Assembly: GCA_035524755.1 (NCBI GenBank)
Contig: DATKOD010000006.1
Location: forward strand, 1 to 46,188
Source of the DNA: JAGOPO01 sp035524755
Lineage (GTDB): Bacteria > Patescibacteriota > Minisyncoccia > 2-02-FULL-40-12 > GWA2-44-9
Length of the DNA stretch: 46,188 bases
Direction: 5' to 3'
The notes below the pieces were generated by a model. It was not told where the DNA came from. It ran no database searches and was given only the letters and a program-made list of their open reading frames with translations. A program made the translations under genes and the position numbers. Within the stretch, counting starts at the first letter, position 1. Every line of letters starts with the position of its first letter. Positions 24,636 to 32,279 of this stretch are shown here, in pieces.

Positions 24636-25589
24636 ATGACATTCACGTCGCAGCAATTGCGCGAGTTCGTGGAGGAGCAGCGCGTTGTCGACATCCCGTG
24701 GCGGTGCGTGCGGCGCTTCAAGGGACAGCCGCGGACGTACTTCGACCCGAGGAAGCTCCGTGAACTCCAGGAGTCCATCGCGGAGAAGGGGCAGGAGACG
24801 GTCGGGAAGGTGCGTGTGCTCTGGAGCGGCACGGAGCAGCAGTTCGAGCTCATCGACGGCGAACGGCGCCTCAAGGTGTGCTCGCTGTTGGACCGCCCGT
24901 TCCGTGCGCTCGTGGAGGACGCCCAGGACCCTGAGGAGCAGTACGAGAAGTCCGTGCGGGCAAACCTGAACCGCGCCGACCACACGCCGCTGGAGATCGC
25001 GCGTGCGGTGGAGAACATCAGGATGTCCAAGCGCATCACATCGCTTCCGACCGGCGTGCAGATCGATGCGACGGCGCGCGTGTTCTCGAAGTCGGCGTCG
25101 TGGGTGCAGTCGTACCTCAGCCTGGCACGGCTCGTGCCGGACCTGCGGCGGCTGCTCGAGCCGACGGTGAAGAAGAAGAACCGCATCCCGCTGGTCCTGG
25201 CGTTCCGGCTGTCGACGCTCCCGCGCGACGAGCAGCTCATCCAGTGGAAGCGCATCACGAGCCGGAAGCTGGGCCTGATCCATGCGCAACGGCTCATCGA
25301 CGGCGTCATCCTGAAGAAGGGTCTGCACAAGCACCGCCGGGGCCGCAAACCCGCCGACGAGTTCGCGCTCATCCGGCGGTTCTCCGACAAGGTGCAACAG
25401 GATGCGGGCGCCGTGCTGGACATGTCCGACGCGCACCTGGTCCGCGTGTTCACCAGCAGGACGGAACGCGACCGGCAGGCGTTGCTCCAGGACCTGGCGA
25501 TGGCGGCGCAGGCCGTCGACCGTGTCAGGCAGCGCCTGAAGCAGGCGGTGAAGGAAGTACGTGCTGCGGTCGCGACCGCGGTCGCCTAG
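24636..25589 (+). CDS. ParB/Srx N-terminal domain protein (orphan ParB-like)
   Basis: A 317-aa protein. Residues 18-100 match the ParB N-terminal nuclease/CTPase fold: VDIPWRCVRRFKGQPRTYFD, LRELQESIAEKGQ and FELIDGERRLKVC. A helix-turn-helix-like region (ARVFSKSASWVQSYLSLARL) follows and the C-terminus is basic and helical. The classic G-E-R-R-x-R-A box is G-E-R-R-L-K-V. No parA lies beside it, and it sits between two terminators. Function may be DNA binding in partition, plasmid-like regulation or a stand-alone role. The start has an AGAGGTGGG SD. Base composition is as G+C-rich as the preceding gene. Confidence 0.82.
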   Translation: MTFTSQQLREFVEEQRVVDIPWRCVRRFKGQPRTYFDPRKLRELQESIAEKGQETVGKVRVLWSGTEQQFELIDGERRLKVCSLLDRPFRALVEDAQDPEEQYEKSVRANLNRADHTPLEIARAVENIRMSKRITSLPTGVQIDATARVFSKSASWVQSYLSLARLVPDLRRLLEPTVKKKNRIPLVLAFRLSTLPRDEQLIQWKRITSRKLGLIHAQRLIDGVILKKGLHKHRRGRKPADEFALIRRFSDKVQQDAGAVLDMSDAHLVRVFTSRTERDRQALLQDLAMAAQAVDRVRQRLKQAVKEVRAAVATAVA

Positions 25590-25595
25590 CTGACC

Positions 25596-25621
25596 GTCCC
25601 GGGGAAACCCGGGACGTTTTC
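25596..25621 (+). terminator. Rho-independent terminator
   Basis: GTCCCGGG/CCCGGGAC (8 bp) with a GAAA tetraloop, then GTTTTCT. It ends at the stop codon of the convergent pth gene. Confidence 0.85.
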
Positions 25622-26143
25622 TTATGACTTCAGTGCCTGCAGAACGCGGACCTCGCAGGCTTTGAACACGTCTTTGAGCCCTTCGCGCTGCGACGGCGTG
25701 AACGTGTGGAGCACGAAGTCGCGCACGAACTCGTCACGTTTCTTATCGGACTGCTCGCGGGCTTTGTCGAGCGCCCGCACACCCGTGCCGATGCGCACAC
25801 GCCAGAACTTCTTGGTCTTCAGCGCCTTCATGATGGACTCCACGCCCTTGTGGCCGGCGGAATCCTTCTCGAACGACAGTTTGCAGTTGCCGAACGGGAT
25901 ATCCAGGTCATCGTGTACGACGATGACATCGGCAGGCTTGGCCTTCGCTTTCTTCATCGCCGGCAGGACCGCGTCGCCGGACTTGTTCACGTAAGTGTCC
26001 GGTTTGAGGTACTGCACGCGGATGCCGTCGATGTCTTTGTCGCCGTGCTTCTTGATGAGCCAGTCCAGGAACTGCCAGCCCACATTGTGGCGGGTCTGTG
26101 CGTACTCCGGGTCCGGATTGCCGATACCGACGATGAGTTTCAT
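25622..26143 (-). CDS. pth: Peptidyl-tRNA hydrolase
   Basis: Releases peptides from prematurely dropped peptidyl-tRNA. At 173 aa it is about 20 shorter than E. coli Pth. Catalytic H19 sits in YAQTRHNVGWQF, N53 in YVNKSG, D78/D79 in VVHDDLDIPFG. The usual G-G-H-N-G segment reads A-G-H-K-G, so the tRNA-contacting Asn is Lys, a change worth noting. The start was chosen by MKLIVGIGNP. TACACT lies 7 nt upstream, giving a predicted leaderless mRNA. Divergent from lepB. Confidence 0.93.
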   Translation of the reverse strand: MKLIVGIGNPDPEYAQTRHNVGWQFLDWLIKKHGDKDIDGIRVQYLKPDTYVNKSGDAVLPAMKKAKAKPADVIVVHDDLDIPFGNCKLSFEKDSAGHKGVESIMKALKTKKFWRVRIGTGVRALDKAREQSDKKRDEFVRDFVLHTFTPSQREGLKDVFKACEVRVLQALKS

Positions 26144-26150
26144 GCCATGG

Positions 26151-26156
26151 AGTGTA
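26151..26156 (-). promoter_or_regulatory. -10 element of pth, leaderless geometry
   Basis: TACACT on the minus strand, 7 nt before the ATG; TTTTCA 18 bp further upstream is a weak -35 candidate. Confidence 0.55.
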
Positions 26157-26172
26157 ACGGAATGGAGGGGAG

Positions 26173-26199
26173 TTGAAAAGGTCAGAAAAGTGTGATAAT
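26173..26199 (+). promoter_or_regulatory. lepB promoter, leaderless geometry
   Basis: TTGAAA, 15 bp, then an extended -10 (TGT followed by GATAAT) ending 8 nt before the lepB ATG. Confidence 0.6.
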
Positions 26200-26207
26200 C
26201 TGCACAA

Positions 26208-26831
26208 ATGGAAGGAGAGGTGAAGCAAGGAGGATGGCTGCGCGAAGTCTCAGAGTTCATCTGGGAGACTCTCAAGGTGGTTCTCATCGCGCTCGTCATC
26301 ATCCTGCCCATTCGGTACTTCCTGATCCAGCCGTTCTTCGTCAAGGGGTCCAGTATGGTGCCCAACTTCCACGATCAGGAGTACATCCTCGTGGACAAGT
26401 GGACGTACCGTCTCGGTCCTCCGCAACGCGGCGACGTCGTCATCTTCAAGTACCCCGGCGACCCGAGCCAGTACTTCATCAAGCGTATCATCGCCCTGCC
26501 GGGTGAGACGATCCTGATCCCGGGTGATGACACCGTACACATCTTCAACGATCGATACCCGAACGGATTCGTCCTCAACGAGACCGTGTATCTGCCGACG
26601 GAGAACCATACCTACTGTACGGACCAGACGCCTTGGTGCGGGCACAAGATCACTCTGGCTCCCGGCGAGTATTTCATGATGGGCGACAACCGCGAGCACA
26701 GTTCGGACTCCCGCTTCTTCGGTCCCGTTGATCAAAGTCAGTTCTTCGCCGGCATGGCATGGCTCCGGCTCTGGCCGCTCAACAAAATCGGTTTCATTCC
26801 CCGCACAGACTATCCGCCCGTGGTGCAATAG
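26208..26831 (+). CDS. lepB: Signal peptidase I
   Basis: Removes signal peptides from exported proteins at the outer face of the cytoplasmic membrane. At 207 aa, it has one N-terminal transmembrane helix (about residues 22-42), catalytic S49 in KGSSMVP, catalytic K92 in FIKRIIALPGE, and the box E motif MGDNREHSSDSRFFGPV. A Cys pair (YCTDQTPWC) lies in the large extracytoplasmic domain. The surface protein and SIMPL-type proteins in this window are likely substrates. Predicted leaderless. Confidence 0.95.
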   Translation: MEGEVKQGGWLREVSEFIWETLKVVLIALVIILPIRYFLIQPFFVKGSSMVPNFHDQEYILVDKWTYRLGPPQRGDVVIFKYPGDPSQYFIKRIIALPGETILIPGDDTVHIFNDRYPNGFVLNETVYLPTENHTYCTDQTPWCGHKITLAPGEYFMMGDNREHSSDSRFFGPVDQSQFFAGMAWLRLWPLNKIGFIPRTDYPPVVQ

Positions 26832-26853
26832 GAGGTGGCACCCGGCGAACCCC

Positions 26854-28161
26854 ATGACCGCAAAAAAGAAAGCAGACGTTCCCGTACTCCCAGAAGGATA
26901 TTTCGACATCATCCCGGACGACCAGAAGTTCTGGCGTTTTGTGTGGAAGAAGGCGAACGGCCTATTGGCGGACTACAGTTTCGAGCGCGCCGATCTGGCA
27001 CCGGTGGAACTCGCCGAGACGTTCACGCGGCCGGTCGCGTCCAGCGAGCCTGATCGGATGAAGAAACTCGCGGTCGCCCGCAGTCACGGCGCGGCGCTCG
27101 CGTTGCGTGCCGACATGGCGCCGTCGCTGATGCGCGTCTATTTGCAATACGGCATGCAAGCGTTGCCGCACCCGGTGAAACTGTTCGCCAACGGTCCGGT
27201 CGTGGAACCGACCGAGCGCGGCACTGTGATGCACTACTCGCTGGGCGTGCAGACCATCGGGGATGAGACCGAAGCCGTGGATGCCGAACTTTTGTTCCTC
27301 GGTTGCCGCATCATGGAAGCGCTGTCGCTCGGTTCGTTCACCATCCGCATCAATACGATGGGTGATGCGCTGTCCAAGCCCGTATATGCCCGCGCGCTCC
27401 GTGATTTCTTCAAGCACAACGCACGCAAGCTGTCGGCGCGCACCGCTGCGGTCGCCAAAGACGATCCATGTGCGGCATTGACGATATTGGCGACCGAAGA
27501 TGCCGACCTGGCGAAGGAGGCTCCACAGTCGGTGGATCACCTGTCGGAACCCGCACGGTTGTTCTTCCGTCGCTTTCTGGAATTTTTGGACGAAGGCAAG
27601 GTTCCCTACATCATCGACCATACGTTGGTGACGTCGGATGACTTCGCGACGCACACGATATGGGAATTCGTGGTTGATCCTATCGCCGCCGAGGGCGAAA
27701 TTCCGGCGGTACCCGGATTGACGGTCATCCGTGGCGGTCGTATGGACCGGTTGGCGGAACTGTTGGGCGGAGCGAAGACCGCATCCGCCGGATGGACGAT
27801 GGACATCGATGCGGTCGTCGCACGGCTGAAGGGACGCAACGCCAACGTTCCGGATGTTCAGGCGCATGCCAAGGTCTTTCTGTCGCAGTTGGGCGAGGCG
27901 GCGAAGAAGCGCTCGCTGATGCTGTTCGAGGATATCCGCAAAGCCGGCATCGACGTACGGTATTCGCTGTCGCGCGATACCATCAAGGGGCAGCTCCGGA
28001 TGGCTGCGCGCTACAATGCCCGGTTCGCGCTCATCTTCGGCCAGAAAGAAGCGTTGGAAGGCACGGTCATCGTCCGCGAGATGGACACCGGCATCCAGGA
28101 GACCATTCCGCTGGAGAAGATCATCGATGAGCTCAAGAAACGGTTGAAAGCACGGCCATGA
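26854..28161 (+). CDS. Histidyl-tRNA synthetase homologue with degenerate catalytic motifs
   Basis: A 435-aa protein with overall HisRS architecture: class II core (EGYFDIIPDD; ALALRADMAPSLMRVYL; KLFANGPVVEPTERGTVMHY; DAELLFLGCRIM; RGGRMDRLAELLGG) and an anticodon-binding domain at about 345-435 (IRKAGIDVRYSLSRDTIKGQL...ARFALIFGQKEALEGTVIVREM). The key residues differ: motif 2 Arg of G-P-x-F-R is Glu, the Arg of L-V-R-G-L-D-Y is Thr (LVTSDDF), and the motif 3 Arg of G-x-E-R-L is Ala (MDIDAV). It may therefore be a non-catalytic paralogue (compare HisZ) or a very unusual HisRS. A GGAGGT lies 17 nt before the ATG, farther than normal. Confidence 0.85.
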   Translation: MTAKKKADVPVLPEGYFDIIPDDQKFWRFVWKKANGLLADYSFERADLAPVELAETFTRPVASSEPDRMKKLAVARSHGAALALRADMAPSLMRVYLQYGMQALPHPVKLFANGPVVEPTERGTVMHYSLGVQTIGDETEAVDAELLFLGCRIMEALSLGSFTIRINTMGDALSKPVYARALRDFFKHNARKLSARTAAVAKDDPCAALTILATEDADLAKEAPQSVDHLSEPARLFFRRFLEFLDEGKVPYIIDHTLVTSDDFATHTIWEFVVDPIAAEGEIPAVPGLTVIRGGRMDRLAELLGGAKTASAGWTMDIDAVVARLKGRNANVPDVQAHAKVFLSQLGEAAKKRSLMLFEDIRKAGIDVRYSLSRDTIKGQLRMAARYNARFALIFGQKEALEGTVIVREMDTGIQETIPLEKIIDELKKRLKARP

Positions 28162-28493
28162 TCGACGACGTGTTCTGCAAGATCATCAAGGGGGAGTTGA
28201 AGACCGACGAGGTCTACCGTGACGATGACGTGCTGGTCATCCGTGACATCAAGCCGCAGGCGCCGGTGCATCTTTTGGTCATGCCCATCGAGCATGTTGA
28301 CGGCGTCAGTGACGCCAGTCCCGAACTGCTAGGCAAGCTCATCGCGACAGCGCACAAGGTCGCGCAACGGGAGGGATTGACGAGGGGATACCGTCTGATT
28401 TTGAACGAAGGGGAACACGGCGGGAAATTGGTGCCGCATTTGCATATACACCTGTTGGGCGGCAAACCGCTCGGAGCGAAAATCGTCGCATGA
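28158..28493 (+). CDS. HIT family nucleotide hydrolase/transferase
   Basis: A 111-aa protein with the histidine-triad motif V-P-H94-L-H96-I-H98-L-L, D-V-F-C-K-I-I-K-G-E at the N-terminus and PVHLLVMPIEHV. HIT (HinT-like) proteins hydrolyse nucleoside phosphoramidates such as aminoacyl-AMP side products. It overlaps the HisRS-like gene by ATGA, so it is expressed together with an aminoacyl-tRNA-synthetase-related protein, which fits a clean-up role but does not prove it. Confidence 0.93.
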   Translation: MIDDVFCKIIKGELKTDEVYRDDDVLVIRDIKPQAPVHLLVMPIEHVDGVSDASPELLGKLIATAHKVAQREGLTRGYRLILNEGEHGGKLVPHLHIHLLGGKPLGAKIVA

Positions 28494-28524
28494 CGGGTGT
28501 CATATATAGAAGGGAGGCAATGCA

Positions 28525-28791
28525 ATGGTAGAAGTACAACGAAAGCAGAACGAATCGACCGGTTCATTGCTCCGGCGCTTTTCGCGTTTCGTCCAGCAGT
28601 CCGGCGTCGTCATTCGCAAGAAGACGCTCAAATACCGCCCGAAGCGTGTCACCGAACGCAAAGAAAAGAACCGTGCCATCATGGGCGTGCACTTGCGCAA
28701 GCTGCGCACCGACCTGCAGAAACAAGGAAAGTACACCGAAGAAAACTTCGAGGAAGCGAAGCGCCGGATGAAGCAGACGATCGACCTCTAA
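28525..28791 (+). CDS. rpsU: Ribosomal protein S21
   Basis: An 88-aa bS21-like protein of the small subunit, close to the mRNA exit/anti-SD region. The N-terminus VEVQRKQNESTGSLLRRF is family-typical. The C-terminal half is extended and basic (KKTLKYRPKRVTERKEKNRAI...), longer than the about 70 residues of E. coli S21. A good SD (GGGAGG, 9 nt) precedes the ATG. The pairing with yqeY is common in bacteria. Confidence 0.9.
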   Translation: MVEVQRKQNESTGSLLRRFSRFVQQSGVVIRKKTLKYRPKRVTERKEKNRAIMGVHLRKLRTDLQKQGKYTEENFEEAKRRMKQTIDL

Positions 28792-28801
28792 TCCCATACG
28801 A

Positions 28802-29266
28802 ATGTCACTCAAAGACACCATTAAGGACGACATGAAGGCGGCGTTCAAGGCAGGCGACACCACGACGCGTGGAACGCTGTCGTTCCTCTTGTCGGTCATC
28901 CAGAATCGAGAACTGGCCAAACGCGCCAAGACAGGCGAGGCATCGGAACTGACGGACGAAGAAGTCATCGAAGCCCTCTCGACCGAGATCAAGAAGCACA
29001 AGGAATCCATCGCGACCTACCAAGCCGGCGGCAGGCCGGAGCTGGTCGCGTCAGAATCCGCCGAGCTGGCGATCCTCCAGAGATACATGCCCGAACAGAT
29101 GAGCGAGGACGCCGTGAAGGCGCTCATCGCAGACGCCGTCACCGCGACCGGCGCTGCCGGTCCTAAAGACATGGGCAAAGTCATGGGGAAGATATCGGTT
29201 GCCATCAAGGGACGGTTCGATGGCGCCCGTGCCAGTGCTTTGGTGAAAGAAGCCCTGGGCGCATAA
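28802..29266 (+). CDS. yqeY: YqeY/GatB-tail domain protein
   Basis: A 154-aa helical protein: SLKDTIKDDMKAAFKAGDTTTRGTLSFLLSVIQN, EVIEALSTEIKKHKESI, AILQRYMPEQMSEDAV and DMGKVMGKISVAIKGRFDGA. The family is homologous to the tRNA-binding tail of GatB; its precise function is unclear. It follows rpsU by 10 bp. Confidence 0.93.
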   Translation: MSLKDTIKDDMKAAFKAGDTTTRGTLSFLLSVIQNRELAKRAKTGEASELTDEEVIEALSTEIKKHKESIATYQAGGRPELVASESAELAILQRYMPEQMSEDAVKALIADAVTATGAAGPKDMGKVMGKISVAIKGRFDGARASALVKEALGA

Positions 29267-29272
29267 CGCAAC

Positions 29273-29698
29273 ATGGTCGATCTCGTCCTGAAGAACCGCA
29301 CCACCAGCCGCACCTGGGGCCCGGCGTTCTTTCGGCGCGTCGTCGTGGCAGCGGAACCCTCACTGAAGATTCCGAAGCGGCACACAGGTGAACTGGGTAT
29401 CGTGCTGGTTGGGCCCACACAGATACGAACCCTCAACCGTACCTGGCGTCACAAAGACAAGCCCACGGATGTCCTTAGTTTTGCACTCCCCATACGGCCG
29501 ATTGCAGGATATACTGCGGTATCGTTGGGTGATTTGTTCATCTGCCCTGCGGTCGTGCGTGAAAAAGCAAAGGCCGCGGGGAATACAGTGCGCGGTCAGA
29601 TGACCTGGACCATCGTGCATGGACTTCTGCACTTGGCGGGCTACAGTCACTCCCGAATGACATCCATCGAACAGCGCATCATCAAACGACTTCTCTGA
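29273..29698 (+). CDS. ybeY: Endoribonuclease YbeY
   Basis: A metalloprotein that matures 16S rRNA 3' ends and takes part in ribosome quality control. A 141-aa protein with RTLNRTWRHKDKPTDVLSF and the zinc-binding H-G-L-L-H-L-A-G-Y-S-H, keeping all three His while the usual Asp of G-Y-D-H is Ser. The stop codon overlaps the ftsA ATG (TGATG). Its substrate, the pre-16S 3' end, is drawn out in this window near 2305-2345. Confidence 0.92.
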   Translation: MVDLVLKNRTTSRTWGPAFFRRVVVAAEPSLKIPKRHTGELGIVLVGPTQIRTLNRTWRHKDKPTDVLSFALPIRPIAGYTAVSLGDLFICPAVVREKAKAAGNTVRGQMTWTIVHGLLHLAGYSHSRMTSIEQRIIKRLL

Positions 29699-30936
29699 TG
29701 CAATCCCATACCATCACCGGCATCGATATCGGCAACGCAACGGTAAAAGTGGCCGTCGCACGCGTGGATCCGCACGCTCAACAGCCCGAGATCATCGGTG
29801 TCGGTACGGCATCCAGCACGTCCGGTCTTGATGGTGGCGAGGTGGTGGACGTACAGGAATCGGTCAATAACGTCCGGGCCGCACTGGCGGACGCGTCAGC
29901 GATGGCCGGTGTTCCCATCCGACGCGCCTGGGTGGGTGCGTCCGGTGTCCATGTCGCGATGCAGTCCAGTCGCGGCGTCATCGCCGTTGGCCGCGCGGAC
30001 CAGGAAATCGGTGAGACCGACGTCAAGCGTGTCATTGACGCGGCGGCCGCGGTCTCCCTGCCGCCGAACCGCGAGCTCATCCATGTGATCCCGCGGGAGT
30101 TCGTCATCGACGATTCCGAACATGTGCACGACCCCATCGGTATGAAAGGTGTCCGCCTGGAAGCTGACGTGACCCTGGTACATGGGCCGTCGCGACACCT
30201 GCGTAACCTCGCCAAAGTGGTCAACGAGTGCGGCGTCGAAGTCGCCGGATTCGTATTCGCGCCATTGGCAGCGTCACTGTCATCCGTCGACAAGCATCAG
30301 AAGCAGTTCGGAGTGGCACACCTGGACGTAGGCGGGGGTACCTGCTCGCTGACGGTCTGGGACAAGGGCGATATGCTTCACGCGGCGATCCTGCCGCTGG
30401 GTTCCGTGCATATCACTCGGGATTTGGCCATTATGCTCCGTACATCGCTGGATGTCGCCGAGCGTATCAAGACCGAACTGGGTGCGGTCAACGAGCCCGT
30501 CGACAAGCGACGCAAGCCGGAAGTCGTCGACCTCACATCGTATATGGATGAAACGTACGCGGTCGACCGTCGCAAGCTGATGCAAGCTATCGATGCACGT
30601 GCCGATGAGGTCATGGACATGGTCGCTACGGAGCTGAAGAAATGCGGGCGCGCCGGCAAGCTTCCGGCGGGTGTCGTCGTGTCCGGCGGAGGTTCCAAGC
30701 TCAACGGCATCCTGCCGATGGTGCGCGACGGTCTGGGTCTTCCCGTGCGGGGTCACCGCCTGATGGGCGTGGATGCATTCGATGCCGCTACGGATCCGTC
30801 ATTCGCGGTCGCCATCGGGCTCATTTTGTGGGAATTCAATCATGAGGTCGGTGAGACCGGTCAATCGTCATCTTCGATGTCCGGTACCGGCTGGATACGC
30901 CGTGCCGGAGACTGGCTGAAGAATTTCCTGCCCTAG
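29698..30936 (+). CDS. ftsA: Cell division protein FtsA
   Basis: A 412-aa actin-like protein that tethers FtsZ to the membrane. Phosphate-1 motif ITGIDIGNATVKVAV, the 1C subdomain around residues 80-165, phosphate-2 VAHLDVGGGTCSLTV, adenosine motif VVSGGGSKLNGI, and a C-terminal amphipathic membrane-targeting helix WIRRAGDWLKNFLP. ATG overlaps the ybeY stop. Upstream of ftsZ as in most bacteria. Confidence 0.95.
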   Translation: MQSHTITGIDIGNATVKVAVARVDPHAQQPEIIGVGTASSTSGLDGGEVVDVQESVNNVRAALADASAMAGVPIRRAWVGASGVHVAMQSSRGVIAVGRADQEIGETDVKRVIDAAAAVSLPPNRELIHVIPREFVIDDSEHVHDPIGMKGVRLEADVTLVHGPSRHLRNLAKVVNECGVEVAGFVFAPLAASLSSVDKHQKQFGVAHLDVGGGTCSLTVWDKGDMLHAAILPLGSVHITRDLAIMLRTSLDVAERIKTELGAVNEPVDKRRKPEVVDLTSYMDETYAVDRRKLMQAIDARADEVMDMVATELKKCGRAGKLPAGVVVSGGGSKLNGILPMVRDGLGLPVRGHRLMGVDAFDAATDPSFAVAIGLILWEFNHEVGETGQSSSSMSGTGWIRRAGDWLKNFLP

Positions 30937-30941
30937 GGGAG

Positions 30942-30950
30942 TTATCCACA
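30942..30950 (+). promoter_or_regulatory. DnaA box, ftsA-ftsZ intergenic
   Basis: Perfect TTATCCACA, 5 bp after the ftsA stop codon and 67 bp before the ftsZ start. Confidence 0.6.
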
Positions 30951-31017
30951 GGGATGTTCACACGAGGAGGGGGCCTATTTGCACCCCTTTTTCTATTATG
31001 ATAGACCCCAAGCACAT

Positions 31018-32205
31018 ATGCCGCAGGTACGACCCCAATTCGAGACGTTCGCACGCCTGAAAGTGGTCGGTATCGGAGGTTCGGGGTGCAATGCGCTCAC
31101 GCAGATGATCAACTCGCATATCCATGGGGTCGAGTTCATCGCGATCAACACGGATGCGCAGGCGCTCCACAATAATCCCGCAACCAGTAAGGTCCATATC
31201 GGCAAATCGCTGACCCGTGGCCTGGGCGCTGGCATGAACCCGGAGATCGGCCGTCAGGCGGCCATCGATACAAAAGAAGAAGTCCAGAACGCGCTCAAGG
31301 GTGCGGACATGGTGTTCATAGCGACCGGTCTGGGTGGCGGCACGGGGACCGGTGCCTCGCCGATCGTCGCCGACATCGCTCGTGAGATGGGCGCACTGAC
31401 CGTCGCTGTGGTGACCAAGCCATTCATGTTCGAGGGTGCGGCGCGCATGCGCATCGCCGAAGAGGGCCTGGCTCTGCTGAAGGAAAAAGTCGACTCCATC
31501 ATCGTCATCCCCAACGACCGCCTCCTGTCTATCATCGATCGCAAGACCCCCGTGGGCCAGGCATTCGCCGTCGTCGACGACATCCTGCGCCAGGGCGTGC
31601 AGGGAATATCAGACCTCATCACCAAGAACGACTACATCAACGCCGATTTCAATGACGTCAAAAAGGTCATGGCAAACTCCGGCTCCGCACTGATGGGCAT
31701 CGGCGTCGCCGAAGGTGACGATCGTGCCATCGAAGCCACGAAGATGGCAGTGAATTCGCCGTTGCTGGACGTGTCAATCGACGGTGCCAAGGGGGTGCTC
31801 ATCAATGTACGCGGCGGTGAGGACCTGGCGATGGCGGAAGTCGCCGAAGCGGCCAGTGTCGTCACCCAGCACGTCGACAAGGATGCCAACATCATCTTCG
31901 GCATGGGATTCGGCGGCGATGATCTGAAGAAAGGCGAGATCAAGGTCACGGTCATCGCGACCGGATTCGCCGGTGGGTACCAGCCGATGCGGCCGCAGGC
32001 CATCCCGAACATCGCCCGGCCGGCATTGGACATGTTTACCGGCGAACCGGTCCGTACGGCGCGCCCGGAACAGGAACGGCACTCCGAGCAGGGCTACCAT
32101 ATGCAGCCGACGCGATCCGAGGTGAAAGAAACCATCACCGACCCGAGCATTGATTCGGATTTCGACCTGGATATTCCCGCGTTCATCAGACGGAAGATGA
32201 AGTAG
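31018..32205 (+). CDS. ftsZ: Cell division protein FtsZ
   Basis: Tubulin-like GTPase forming the division ring. A 395-aa protein with KVVGIGGSGCNALTQM, the tubulin signature GLGGGTGTGASPIVAD, the T7 synergy loop NADFNDVKKVM, a variable linker and the conserved C-terminal peptide DIPAFIRRKMK that binds FtsA. The ATG at 31018 gives the family-typical N-terminus; TATTAT/TATGAT lies 15-18 nt upstream and there is no Shine-Dalgarno. It probably has its own promoter in addition to read-through from ftsA. Perfect DnaA boxes lie on both sides of the gene. Confidence 0.96.
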   Translation: MPQVRPQFETFARLKVVGIGGSGCNALTQMINSHIHGVEFIAINTDAQALHNNPATSKVHIGKSLTRGLGAGMNPEIGRQAAIDTKEEVQNALKGADMVFIATGLGGGTGTGASPIVADIAREMGALTVAVVTKPFMFEGAARMRIAEEGLALLKEKVDSIIVIPNDRLLSIIDRKTPVGQAFAVVDDILRQGVQGISDLITKNDYINADFNDVKKVMANSGSALMGIGVAEGDDRAIEATKMAVNSPLLDVSIDGAKGVLINVRGGEDLAMAEVAEAASVVTQHVDKDANIIFGMGFGGDDLKKGEIKVTVIATGFAGGYQPMRPQAIPNIARPALDMFTGEPVRTARPEQERHSEQGYHMQPTRSEVKETITDPSIDSDFDLDIPAFIRRKMK

Positions 32206-32218
32206 TCGGTCAAGGATT

Positions 32219-32227
32219 TTATCCACA
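32219..32227 (+). promoter_or_regulatory. DnaA box at the nrdJ promoter
   Basis: Perfect TTATCCACA, 13 bp after the ftsZ stop and directly upstream (1 bp) of the nrdJ -35 hexamer. DnaA binding here would touch RNA polymerase. Confidence 0.6.
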
Positions 32228-32228
32228 T

Positions 32229-32257
32229 TTGCGTTCAAGGCACCCGGCCCCTACAAT
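32229..32257 (+). promoter_or_regulatory. nrdJ promoter
   Basis: TTGCGT, 17 bp, TACAAT. A GGAGGT directly after the -10 would lie at or before the transcription start and so is unlikely to act as a Shine-Dalgarno. Confidence 0.6.
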
Positions 32258-32279
32258 GGAGGTCCTAATAAACGCATCC

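Noticed and set aside
26854..28161. Plain annotation as functional histidyl-tRNA synthetase
   Set aside because: The architecture matches, but the class II catalytic Arg residues are missing, so the function is left open.
30951..30993. Strong terminator between ftsA and ftsZ (GGGG...CCCC followed by TTTTT)
   Set aside because: Only 4-5 base pairs with a 10-nt loop; at most a weak attenuator.
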